53,871 nt of DNA from Komagataeibacter melaceti (GTDB lineage: Bacteria > Pseudomonadota > Alphaproteobacteria > Acetobacterales > Acetobacteraceae): NCBI RefSeq assembly GCF_003403295.1, contig NZ_QUWV01000209.1, positions 1 to 53,871 on the forward strand. The letters are read 5' to 3'. Made by a program: the position numbers and the translations under genes. This document shows, in pieces, positions 36,781 through 44,414 of the stretch. Every line of letters starts with the position of its first letter. The stretch's first letter is position 1. Under the pieces are notes generated by a model. That model made no database searches. It worked only from the letters and a program-made list of their open reading frames with translations, and was not told the DNA's origin.

Positions 36781-36810
36781 GCCGCCACGCGGAAATCATA
36801 CGCGGGCGGC
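36781..36810 (+). terminator. Terminator after thyX
   Basis: A GCCGCC-CGCG / CGCG-GGCGGC stem (10 bp with one bulged A) and a 9-nt loop, followed by TGTGGATTTT, 36 nt past the thyX stop. Confidence 0.6.
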
Positions 36811-37084
36811 TGTGGATTTTACGTCACACTCCACGCGGCAATTCCGCCCGCGCCCGGCTGGCCACCACCCGCCCGGCGGCGGATTTGCGCCCATGTGCGC
36901 CACGCAATGCAGGCACAATATATGTCCCGCAGGTGGCTAGCGGATTGCACAACAGCAATCCCATGCTAGAGAGTGACGCAGAAAAGGGCGTTATCGCCCC
37001 GTTCAGGATTCTTGCATACGCATTGGGCCAGCCTGCCGTGCCAGCACGGCAGATGAAGCGAAGACAGAGGAAGCGGAAACGAGC
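36811..37084 (+). promoter_or_regulatory. Intergenic region upstream of mlaA
   Basis: No gene seen between the thyX terminator and mlaA. It must hold the mlaAC promoter. TTGCAC near 36945 is a -35 candidate, but the matching -10 is poor. The ribosome site GGAAACGAGC lies at the 3' end. Confidence 0.35.
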
Positions 37085-37903
37085 ATGCGCGCAGAGACAG
37101 GATCGAATTCTTGGTCGTCCCGCCCGTTCCCGTCCCTGCGCCGACCGGCGCTTCGCGTGCTGGGTATGGCGCTTGGCCTGCTCGGGCTTGCCGCCTGCGC
37201 CGCCCCGCCCCCGACCGACCCCGACGCGCTGGCTGAATACAAGGAAGCCAACGACAAGTACGAGAAGCTCAACCGCAAGGGCTTCGACCTGACCATGTGG
37301 GCCAACAAATACACCCTGCGCCCGGTGGCCAAGGCATATATCTGGGCCGTGCCGCGCCCGCTGCGCAACTCGTTCGGCAGCCTGTACCAGACCATGAACG
37401 AACCGGTCGTGTTCTTTAACGACGTGGGCGCGGGCAAGCCCCGCCGCGCGGGTGACGCCTTCGTGCGCTGGTGCATCAACATGACGGCGGGCATCGGCGG
37501 GCTGATCGACGTGGCGAACTATGCCGGTTACACGCATCATGACAACGATGCGGGGCTGACACTGGCCACATGGGGCGTACCGTCAGGGCCGTACCTGTTC
37601 CTGCCGGTGCTGGGCCCCTCCTCCTTCCGTGATGGTCTGGGTTATGGCATCGATGTCGGGCTTTCCCCGTGGAACTACGTGCCGCGTGGCTACGGGCTGC
37701 TGACCTTCAACTGGGCCTATAACATCATGGGCACCATCAACGGCATGGCCACCAATGTCGATGCGCTGGACCAGGTCATGAAGGATTCGCTTGATCCCTA
37801 CGCCACCATCCGCAGCGCCTACCAGCAGCAGCGCAAGGCAATGGCGGAGGCCATCAAGAACGACCACCGGGCCACCGTGCCTGACTGGTACTCCAACAGA
37901 TAA
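37085..37903 (+). CDS. mlaA: Outer-membrane lipid asymmetry lipoprotein MlaA
   Basis: A 272-residue outer-membrane lipoprotein (VacJ) that removes phospholipids from the outer leaflet and passes them to MlaC. The N-terminal region ends with a lipobox, LGLAAC, after a hydrophobic stretch. The mature part has the family's YEKLNRKGFDLTMWANKY, NEPVVFFND, GIGGLIDVA, ATWGVPSGPYLFLPVLGPSSFRD (key amphipathic region) and SLDPYATIRSAYQQ. GGAAA lies about 7 nt before the ATG. The gene is followed 22 nt later by mlaC. Confidence 0.96.
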   Translation: MRAETGSNSWSSRPFPSLRRPALRVLGMALGLLGLAACAAPPPTDPDALAEYKEANDKYEKLNRKGFDLTMWANKYTLRPVAKAYIWAVPRPLRNSFGSLYQTMNEPVVFFNDVGAGKPRRAGDAFVRWCINMTAGIGGLIDVANYAGYTHHDNDAGLTLATWGVPSGPYLFLPVLGPSSFRDGLGYGIDVGLSPWNYVPRGYGLLTFNWAYNIMGTINGMATNVDALDQVMKDSLDPYATIRSAYQQQRKAMAEAIKNDHRATVPDWYSNR

Positions 37904-37925
37904 CCCGCAAAAAAGGGACATAGCG

Positions 37926-38543
37926 ATGCAGACACCCTTCCCCCGTCGCCACGCACTGGCCCTGCTGGCAACATGCGCTGCCGCCCTGCCTGCTGCCCCG
38001 GCGTGGGCGGTTGATGCCCTGGCGCAGTCCCGTTCCTTTGTCAGCATGTTCGGCAACAAGCTGGTCAACATCGTCAACAGTGACCTGCCGCTGGAAAAGA
38101 AGAAGCAGGACATCCTGCCCCTGCTCAACCAGTATGTTGATGTGGACGCCATCGCGCGCTTCTGCCTTGGGCGCTACTGGCGCATCGCCACGCCCGAGCA
38201 GCAGACCCGCTACCTCAAGCTGTTCCATGACGTGCTGGTCAACGCCATTACCGACAAGATCGGGGACTATCGTGGCGTGACCTTCGTGGTCGGCACCAGC
38301 GCGCCGTCAGGTGATGACACGGCGGTTTCCACCGTCATCAACCGCCCCGGCCAGCCCGGCGCGGATACGCAGTGGATCATCAGCACCGCCAGCGGCAGCC
38401 CCAAGGTTGTGGACGTTGTGGGCGAAGGCGCCAGCCTGCGTCTGACACAGCGGCAGGACTACGGCTCCTTCATCGCCCGCAATGGCGGCAATGTGGACGC
38501 GCTGCTGCGCGCCCTCGACAAGCAGATCGCCAACCATCACTGA
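37926..38543 (+). CDS. mlaC: Periplasmic phospholipid-binding protein MlaC
   Basis: A 205-residue periplasmic carrier (Ttg2D family) that moves phospholipid between MlaA and the MlaFEDB ABC complex. The signal peptide is RRHALALLATCAAALPAAPAWA. The mature fold is shown by FVSMFGNKLVNIVNSDLPL, RFCLGRYWRIATPEQQTRYLKLF and DYRGVTF. AAGGGA lies about 8 nt before the ATG. Forms an operon with mlaA; the mlaFEDB genes are not in the window. Confidence 0.95.
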   Translation: MQTPFPRRHALALLATCAAALPAAPAWAVDALAQSRSFVSMFGNKLVNIVNSDLPLEKKKQDILPLLNQYVDVDAIARFCLGRYWRIATPEQQTRYLKLFHDVLVNAITDKIGDYRGVTFVVGTSAPSGDDTAVSTVINRPGQPGADTQWIISTASGSPKVVDVVGEGASLRLTQRQDYGSFIARNGGNVDALLRALDKQIANHH

Positions 38544-38552
38544 TCGGGCACG

Positions 38553-38576
38553 CCCGCGCCATCATTATGGCGCGGG
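38553..38576 (+). terminator. Hairpin after mlaC
   Basis: A perfect 10-bp stem (CCCGCGCCAT / ATGGCGCGGG) with a 4-nt loop, 9 nt past the mlaC stop, without a T run. Confidence 0.5.
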
Positions 38577-38610
38577 TATCCCTGCGGTCATTAATGGCGG
38601 ATGCCAGCGC

Positions 38611-38706
38611 CTGATAAATGAGTCCTGAAAGTTTCCGGGTGCCACTTTTTTTCAAAAAAGCGGCGTTTCCTGAAGCTGTTTGAAAAAAGCTTCACCAAAA
38701 CTTCTT
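38611..38706. repeat. Dispersed intergenic palindromic repeat (single copy here)
   Basis: About 95 nt, A/T-rich, made of two imperfect hairpins: GCCACTTTTTT / AAAAAAGCGGC (38641-38664) and GAAGCTGTTT / AAAAAGCTTC (38672-38693), flanked by AAAGTTTCCGGGTG and CACCAAAACTTCTT. I recall a very similar element (AAAGTTTYTGGGTGCC... TTCACCAAAAACTTT) repeated between genes in Komagataeibacter genomes. This copy carries substitutions in each stem. Only one copy is in this window, so the repeat status rests on memory. Confidence 0.55.
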
Positions 38707-38723
38707 CCGGTTTTCGCACGGCC

Positions 38724-39254
38724 CTAATGCAGGCGTGGGTTTTCCCCTGCGGGGCGCACGCTCTGGTAGAGCAGGATATCCGGCCCACAGGAATCGGGCT
38801 GGCTGTCACACACGCTCATACCCGCGCTGCCAAGCACCCGGCGGCCGACAATATCGTTTTCCCGCACATAGGAAATGGCCCGCCTGACCCCACCCTCATG
38901 CGCAAAGGCCAGCGCCATGCTGGTGGCCTGACAGGACAGTCCGGTTTGGTGTTCATGCGGAAAAATGGCGAAATGCAGTTCGTGACAGTCGGGCGACATG
39001 GTGGAAGGCTGCACACCCGCCAGCCCGATGAACCGCCCCTGATGGCGCACGGTGAACATGCCCACACCCTCACGCCCCCATGTCATGAGGTCGGTCATCA
39101 TGTCGCGCTCACTCAGGATACGGTTGCATACCCCGCCTGCCAGCCGCCCCGTGACCGTGGCGCTGGACTTGAGGCGGACGACATCCTCCAGATCCCCCCA
39201 CGAAACCGGGTCAAGCTGTAATCGGCCTGTCTGTATGCGGCATCTGCCACCCAT
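38724..39254 (-). CDS. GNAT-family N-acetyltransferase (RimJ-like)
   Basis: A 176-residue protein. The opening RIQTGRLQLDPVSWGDLEDVVRL fits the Acetyltransf_3 (RimJ/RimL) start; GRFIGLAGVQ and HELHFAIFPHEHQTGLSCQATSM are the central strands and the acetyl-CoA region, although the usual RGxG turn is replaced by HQTGLS. Acetyl-CoA binding is therefore uncertain. GGAGG lies 5 nt before the ATG at 39254. It follows ettA by about 73 nt on the same strand. Acceptor unknown. Confidence 0.78.
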   Translation of the reverse strand: MGGRCRIQTGRLQLDPVSWGDLEDVVRLKSSATVTGRLAGGVCNRILSERDMMTDLMTWGREGVGMFTVRHQGRFIGLAGVQPSTMSPDCHELHFAIFPHEHQTGLSCQATSMALAFAHEGGVRRAISYVRENDIVGRRVLGSAGMSVCDSQPDSCGPDILLYQSVRPAGENPRLH

Positions 39255-39327
39255 GGCTGCCTCCGTCACGGCAGGGATTGCGACCTGCGGTTATTGAGGC
39301 AGATAACGGGCCGGGTGGCAAATGGAA

Positions 39328-41007
39328 TCAGCGTTCGATAGGGCGGTACTTGATCCGGCTCGGCTCGGTCGCATCGGGACCGAGGCGGCGGCGCTTGTCT
39401 TCCTCATAAGCCTGGAAGTTGCCCTCGAACCATTCCACGTGGCTGTCCCCCTCAAAGGCGAGGATATGCGTTGCCAGACGGTCAAGGAACCAGCGGTCAT
39501 GGCTGATGATGACCGCGCAGCCCGCGAATTCCGCCAGCGCGTCTTCCAGCGCGCGCAGGGTATCGACGTCAAGGTCATTGGTCGGTTCGTCAAGCAGGAT
39601 GACATTGCTTTCGCGCCGCAGCATCTTGGCCAGATGCACGCGGTTGCGCTCACCACCCGACAGCACGCCCACCTTCTTCTGCTGGTCGGCCCCCTTGAAG
39701 TTGAAGGCCCCCACATAGGCACGCGACGGCACCGCACGCTTGCCAAGGTAGATGACATCGGTCCCGCCGGAGATTTCCTCCCACACGGTCTTGTTGTCAT
39801 CCAGGCTGAAGCGTGACTGGTCCACGTAACCCAGCTTGACCGTCTCACCAATGGTCAGCGACCCGCTATCGGGCGTTTCCTGCCCCATGATCATCTTGAA
39901 CAGGGTGGACTTGCCCGCGCCGTTCGGCCCGATCACGCCCACAATGCCGCCGGGCGGCAGCTTGAAGCTCAGGTCATCGATCAGCAGGCGGTTGCCGAAG
40001 CCCTTGCGCAGGTCTTCCGCCTCGATCACGGTGCTGCCAAGGCGCGGGCCGGGCGGAATGACGATATCGGCCACGCCATTGGCCTTCTCGTTATTCTGGG
40101 CCAGCATTTCCTCATACCGGGCGATACGGGACTTGCTCTTGGCCTGACGTGCCTTGGGGGAGGAGCCGATCCATTCCTGCTCCGCCGCAAGGGCGCGCTG
40201 GCGGGCGCTTTCCTCTTTCTCTTCCTGCGCAAGGCGCTTGCGCTTCTGCGTCAGCCACGAGGAGTAGTTGCCCTCGAACGGGTAGCCACGGCCGCGCTCA
40301 AGCTCGAGAATCCAGTTGGTGACGTTGTCGAGGAAGTAACGGTCATGGGTAATGACCATCACCGTGCCCTCATAGTCACGCAGGGTCTTTTCCAGCCACG
40401 ACACGCTCTCGGCATCAAGGTGGTTGGTCGGTTCGTCAAGCAGCAGCAGGTCGGGCTTTTCCAGCAGCAGGCGGCACAGGGCCACGCGGCGGCGCTCACC
40501 ACCGGAGAGCTTGTCCACCGGGCTGTCAGCCGGCGGGCAGCGCAGGGCCTCAAGCGCGATTTCAAGCTTGCGGTCCAGTTCCCAGCCGTCGCCCGCGTCG
40601 ATCACTTCCTGCAGTTCGGCCTGTTCGGCCAGCAGGGTGTTCATTTCGTCATCGCTCATGGGTTCGGCGAACTTCATCGAAATCTCGTTGAAGCGGTCCA
40701 CGGCCTTTTTCAGCTCGCCAAAGCCCAGCGCCACGTTCTCGCCAACCGTCAGGCTTTCATCCAGCTTGGGTTCCTGCTCCAGGTAACCCACGCGCGCGCC
40801 CTCGGCGGCCCATGCCTCGCCACCGAATTCCTTTTCCACGCCCGCCATGATCTTGAGCAGCGTGGACTTACCGGCGCCGTTGACACCCAGCACGCCAATC
40901 TTGACGCCGGGCAGGAAGGACAGGGTAATCCCCTTGAAGACTTCACGCCCACCCGGATACGCCTTGGTCAGGTCCTTCATCACATAGACATATTGTGTGG
41001 CGGCCAT
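39328..41007 (-). CDS. ettA: Energy-dependent translational throttle protein EttA (ABC-F)
   Basis: A 559-residue ABC-F protein with two nucleotide-binding domains that binds the ribosomal E site and gates translation by ATP/ADP ratio. First Walker A is GVNGAGKST (41-49) with signature [16 protein letters not shown] and [11 protein letters not shown]. The second Walker A is GPNGAGKST with [15 protein letters not shown]. The inter-domain linker (about 240-300) has the typical Arg/Lys-rich [16 protein letters not shown] segment. AGGAG lies 9 nt before the ATG. The arm and linker fit EttA rather than Uup. Confidence 0.95.
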   Translation of the reverse strand: MAATQYVYVMKDLTKAYPGGREVFKGITLSFLPGVKIGVLGVNGAGKSTLLKIMAGVEKEFGGEAWAAEGARVGYLEQEPKLDESLTVGENVALGFGELKKAVDRFNEISMKFAEPMSDDEMNTLLAEQAELQEVIDAGDGWELDRKLEIALEALRCPPADSPVDKLSGGERRRVALCRLLLEKPDLLLLDEPTNHLDAESVSWLEKTLRDYEGTVMVITHDRYFLDNVTNWILELERGRGYPFEGNYSSWLTQKRKRLAQEEKEESARQRALAAEQEWIGSSPKARQAKSKSRIARYEEMLAQNNEKANGVADIVIPPGPRLGSTVIEAEDLRKGFGNRLLIDDLSFKLPPGGIVGVIGPNGAGKSTLFKMIMGQETPDSGSLTIGETVKLGYVDQSRFSLDDNKTVWEEISGGTDVIYLGKRAVPSRAYVGAFNFKGADQQKKVGVLSGGERNRVHLAKMLRRESNVILLDEPTNDLDVDTLRALEDALAEFAGCAVIISHDRWFLDRLATHILAFEGDSHVEWFEGNFQAYEEDKRRRLGPDATEPSRIKYRPIER

Positions 41008-41109
41008 GACGGTCGGCTCCTGATAACTGAATGATAAAGTGGCAGATTACGCGCATGGCCCGCATGGGCGCGCGGCGCGGCGGACCATGATGCCGCAAGC
41101 TAGAAAGCC

Positions 41110-41183
41110 TGCGCCCGGCAGGACTTGAACCCGCAACCAAGCCGTTATGAGCGGCCCGCTCTAACCAATTGAGCTACGGGCGC
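41110..41183 (-). tRNA. tRNA-Ile (CAU, lysidine-modified type)
   Basis: A 74-nt cloverleaf with acceptor arms GCGCCCG / CGGGCGC, D-arm GCTCAATTGGTTAGAGC, anticodon stem-loop GCCG-CTCATAA-CGGC and T-arm GCGGGTTCAAGTCCTGC. Anticodon CAT. The variable region TTGGTT and T-arm look like Ile2 (AUA-reading) rather than elongator Met, which usually has GGGGTC there. CCA is not encoded. Initiator Met is excluded by the A1-U72-type features being absent and a normal G1-C72 pair being present. Confidence 0.88.
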
Positions 41184-41440
41184 GCAGGCAGCCCCTGATC
41201 TCGCGCATGTGGAGGGATTTGGCAAGGTCCATGCACACTTTTCCATGCATTTTTTACACCCCCGCCGCACCGGTGCGGCATGGGGCGGCGTTCCCGCCCG
41301 GGCGCATCGGGGCGGGCGCGGACCAGAACATGACTTGCGCACAAATCGGTGCGGGCTATACGGTCACCCCGTCAGATCACGCCGGGGCGGCTGCGCCACG
41401 GCACGTAATGAAAAAGACAGGCGGCAGGAGGCCTGACATA

Positions 41441-41968
41441 ATGGACGTATCGAAGATTTCACCCGGCAAGGATGTACCCAACGACATCAATGTCGTGATC
41501 GAGATTCCGCAGGGTTCCGGCGTCAAATACGAAATCGACAAGGACAGCGGCGCCGTGGTGGTGGACCGCATCCTGTTCACGCCCATGGTCTATCCGGCCG
41601 CCTATGGCTTCATTCCCAACACGCTGGCCGCTGATGGCGACCCGACCGACGCGCTGGTGCTGATGCCCGCCGCCGTGGTGCCGGGCTGCGTGGTGCGCGC
41701 GCGCCCCATCGGCATGCTGAAGATGGAAGACGAGAGCGGGCAGGACGAAAAGATCATCTGCGTCCCGCACGACAAGGTGCATCCCTATTATTCCAAGGTG
41801 GAAAAGCTCGAGGACCTGCCCGAGATCGTGCTGAAGGAGATCGAGCACTTCTTCACCCGCTACAAGGACCTGGAAAAGGGCAAGTGGGTCAAGGTTTCCG
41901 GCTGGGCCGACAAGAAGGCCGCCGGTGAGGCGATCCTTGAATCCGTCAAGGCCGTAGCGGCCAAATAA
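41441..41968 (+). CDS. ppa: Inorganic pyrophosphatase
   Basis: Family I soluble pyrophosphatase of 175 residues that hydrolyses PPi and drives biosynthetic reactions. Metal-binding Asp-rich motif DGDPTDALVL is intact, as are VVIEIPQGSGVKYEID, FTPMVYPAAYGFIPNT and the catalytic HFFTRYKDLEKGKWVKV. The start at 41441 has AGGAGG about 10 nt upstream; a longer frame to 41207 has no support. It converges with the glycosyltransferase operon. Confidence 0.97.
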   Translation: MDVSKISPGKDVPNDINVVIEIPQGSGVKYEIDKDSGAVVVDRILFTPMVYPAAYGFIPNTLAADGDPTDALVLMPAAVVPGCVVRARPIGMLKMEDESGQDEKIICVPHDKVHPYYSKVEKLEDLPEIVLKEIEHFFTRYKDLEKGKWVKVSGWADKKAAGEAILESVKAVAAK

Positions 41969-41981
41969 AGCCTGTGCACAC

Positions 41982-42009
41982 CCGCCGGGCACGACGCGTG
42001 CCCCGGCGG
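41982..42009. terminator. Hairpin between convergent ppa and GT4 genes
   Basis: CCGCCGGGCAC / GTGCCCCGGCGG with one bulged C and a 5-nt loop, directly between the ppa stop and the stop of the minus-strand gene. No T run; it may serve both directions. Confidence 0.5.
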
Positions 42010-43263
42010 TCAGGCCACCTCTGACAGGGCGGGGCGGCCACCGCAGGCGACAAGCTGGCCGATCAGCGAATGATAGCGCGCCATGTAGGTGCGCATGTCC
42101 AGCTCCTGCTCCGCCTGCGCGCGCACCTGCATGCGCAGGCGGCGGGCCAGACGACGGTCCTCCAGCAGTTCCAGCACCCCATCGGCAATGCGCCGGGGTT
42201 CAAGGAAGGGCACCAGCCGCGCGGTGCGGCCGTCGTGCACGAATTCCTCCACCGGCGGGGTCCGGCTTCCCACAATGGCGCAGCCGCAGGCCATGGCTTC
42301 GCGCAGGGACCATGACACCACGAACGGGTAGGTCAGGTACACATGGGCATCCGAGCGCTGGAGCAGGCGGCGGAAACTGCCATGGTCCACCCTGCCCGCA
42401 AAATGCACCCGCGACAGGTCCAGCCTGTCCCCCAGTTCCGCCAGCATGTGCTGCCGCCATGTGCCCCCACCGGGCGCGCGACCGCCATAACTGACCCCAT
42501 CCCCCCCCACCATGATGACCCGCGTATCCGCCCGCGTGCCCAGAATGTGGGGCAACGCGCGCATGAAGACATGGAAGCCCCGATAGGGTTCGAGATCACG
42601 CGCCACATAGGTCACCAGTTTTTCACCCGGCCGGACATGGATGTCCCCCATGGTGAAGGGCTGCATACGGGCCTGCGGGGCGGGGGCGCATTTTTCCAGA
42701 TCCACGCCTTCGGGCAGCAGGGTCAGGCGGCCACGCGCCCATTCGGGATAGGTCGCGCGCTGGAAATGGGTGGGCGTATGCCCCCAGCCCGGCCCGGCAA
42801 GGGCCAGCAGGTTCAGGCTGTTACGCGCGCGGACAAGGGGGGCCACGTCGGGCTGGGGCGCAAATTCGGGGTCGAACCCGACATCGAGGCCGGTGGGGTG
42901 ATAGAAGAATTCATAATATCCCAGCATCGGCACATCAGGGTACACATCCCCCAGTTCCAGCATCTCGCCCCAGCCATGGTGGCCTATGATGATGTCGGGC
43001 ACATAGCCCAGCCCGCGCAATGTGCGCGCCGCGCGGGCCACCTCCGCCGCGCGCTGCATGCCGCGTGCCAGTTCCCCCACGGGGGCCGGGGCATCGACCC
43101 GGGCGGCTGGTGGCAGGCGGTAACAGACCCGCCGCACGCCGGGCATCTGCATGCGGCCCGTCTCGCTTATGAAAACAATCTCGTTACCGCCCTGCCTGTG
43201 CAGGTCTCGCAGCAGGTGCACGAACTGGGCCGGAAAATTCTGGTGCACGAACAGGTATTTCAT
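42010..43263 (-). CDS. GT4-family glycosyltransferase
   Basis: A 417-residue GT-B enzyme. The N-terminal half opens with YLFVHQNFPAQFVHLLRDL and contains IIIGHHGWGEMLELGDVYP. The C-terminal half has the sugar-nucleotide site: ARDLEPYRGFHVFMRALPHI, VHFAGRVDHGSFRRLLQRSD and the EAMACGCAIVGSRTPPVEEF motif (E-x7-E-like) that contacts the donor. There is no signal peptide. The start has GGAGGGG directly upstream. It is the last gene of the T1SS/glycosyltransferase operon, 22 nt after the ChW gene. Donor and acceptor unknown. Confidence 0.88.
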   Translation of the reverse strand: MKYLFVHQNFPAQFVHLLRDLHRQGGNEIVFISETGRMQMPGVRRVCYRLPPAARVDAPAPVGELARGMQRAAEVARAARTLRGLGYVPDIIIGHHGWGEMLELGDVYPDVPMLGYYEFFYHPTGLDVGFDPEFAPQPDVAPLVRARNSLNLLALAGPGWGHTPTHFQRATYPEWARGRLTLLPEGVDLEKCAPAPQARMQPFTMGDIHVRPGEKLVTYVARDLEPYRGFHVFMRALPHILGTRADTRVIMVGGDGVSYGGRAPGGGTWRQHMLAELGDRLDLSRVHFAGRVDHGSFRRLLQRSDAHVYLTYPFVVSWSLREAMACGCAIVGSRTPPVEEFVHDGRTARLVPFLEPRRIADGVLELLEDRRLARRLRMQVRAQAEQELDMRTYMARYHSLIGQLVACGGRPALSEVA

Positions 43264-43285
43264 AAGCCCCTCCCCTCGCCCCGGT

Positions 43286-44329
43286 TCATGGTTTCGCAGG
43301 GCCGGACGCCCGGCCGTGGCGCACGGGCGCGGCTGTTACGTCACGGGCCGGCCTGCGCCGCCACCATGGCGCCCGATCTTCGGTCGTGACCTGTGTGGCC
43401 CTGTCGCCTGGCGCGACCGCGCGGGCAGGAACGGGCCGCCGCATGCGCCGCACCCGTGCCACCGGCGGGGCGGGTTCTGCCGCGTTTTCCACCATATCCA
43501 CGGGGGGCTGTGGCTGTTCGACCGGACGGGGCAGGATCTGGATGCGGAAGGCCTCAAGCGGGGCGAGGCCGGGGGCCATGACGGGGCCATCCCCCACCGG
43601 GCCAAGGCGGGTGCCATCGGTAAAACTGGCCTCGACATGGCATTGAAACGCCTTTGCCGCCGCCCCCTTCAGCCGCACGCGCAGCCCCAGCACCGGCAGC
43701 GCCATGCCCCGGCTGCCGCAATATTCTCCGCCCTCAACCCATGGCGAGAACCAGTCCTGACCCAGTATGGCCTGATATTCCAGATCGCACGCGGCAACCC
43801 CGGCTGAGGGCTGGATGGAAAATCCCTCCACCCACTGGCCGCTACCACATGTGCCCATCCACTCCCCCAGTGCGGCCCTTACGTCGCCCCGGCGCTGGAT
43901 ATGGGCGACCATGCCGCCTTCCTCCGCCTGCCTGACCACGGGATCATTCCCCTGCGGCGCGGATGCGGGCATCTGCGCGGGCAGACCGGGGCCGGACAGC
44001 CGCACCACCTGCACCCCTGGCAGGTCGGTGCTTTCCGTCCCGTCACGATAGGTGGTGACCAGCACCGCGCCGCCATGGGCGGGCACCCGCACCAGCGCCG
44101 CCCCGCCCTGCGCGCCAATCCAGCCATCCGCGTCAAATGTGCTGACCCGCACATCCGCCACGCCCGGCGGGGGAGTGATCCGCATGCCCGATACACGACC
44201 GGGGGGCATGGCCACCTGCGCTGCTGCGTGGAAGATGCAGTACGTGCCAGCTTCCAGCCGGACAAGCCGGGCGCTGGCCTGTAGCGCACCCGCTGGCCCG
44301 GCGGGGGCGACATCGGGCTGGATTTCCAT
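43286..44329 (-). CDS. Protein with a hydrophobic-W (ChW)-like segment
   Basis: A 347-residue protein with no signal peptide. Residues about 182-222 (LEYQAILGQDWFSPWVEGGE followed by CGSRGMALPVLGLRVRLKG) resemble one ChW repeat, a Trp-anchored surface module. The N-terminal part (about 5-110) looks like a beta-rich domain with an odd stretch TYCIFHAAAQVAM. The C-terminal 60 residues are Pro/Arg-rich. GGAGGG lies about 7 nt before the ATG at 44329; an ATG at 44434 would overlap the upstream gene by 20 nt and is less likely. I know similar 'hydrophobic W' proteins only by name. It may bind the glycan or the export machine. Confidence 0.65.
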   Translation of the reverse strand: MEIQPDVAPAGPAGALQASARLVRLEAGTYCIFHAAAQVAMPPGRVSGMRITPPPGVADVRVSTFDADGWIGAQGGAALVRVPAHGGAVLVTTYRDGTESTDLPGVQVVRLSGPGLPAQMPASAPQGNDPVVRQAEEGGMVAHIQRRGDVRAALGEWMGTCGSGQWVEGFSIQPSAGVAACDLEYQAILGQDWFSPWVEGGEYCGSRGMALPVLGLRVRLKGAAAKAFQCHVEASFTDGTRLGPVGDGPVMAPGLAPLEAFRIQILPRPVEQPQPPVDMVENAAEPAPPVARVRRMRRPVPARAVAPGDRATQVTTEDRAPWWRRRPARDVTAAPVRHGRASGPAKP

Positions 44330-44414
44330 GATCAGCCCTCCCCCTGACGGAAGGGGGACGGCCTGCGCCAGCCGGGTGGAGACATGGGGAACAAGGCGGG
44401 CCTCTTTGCTGTGG

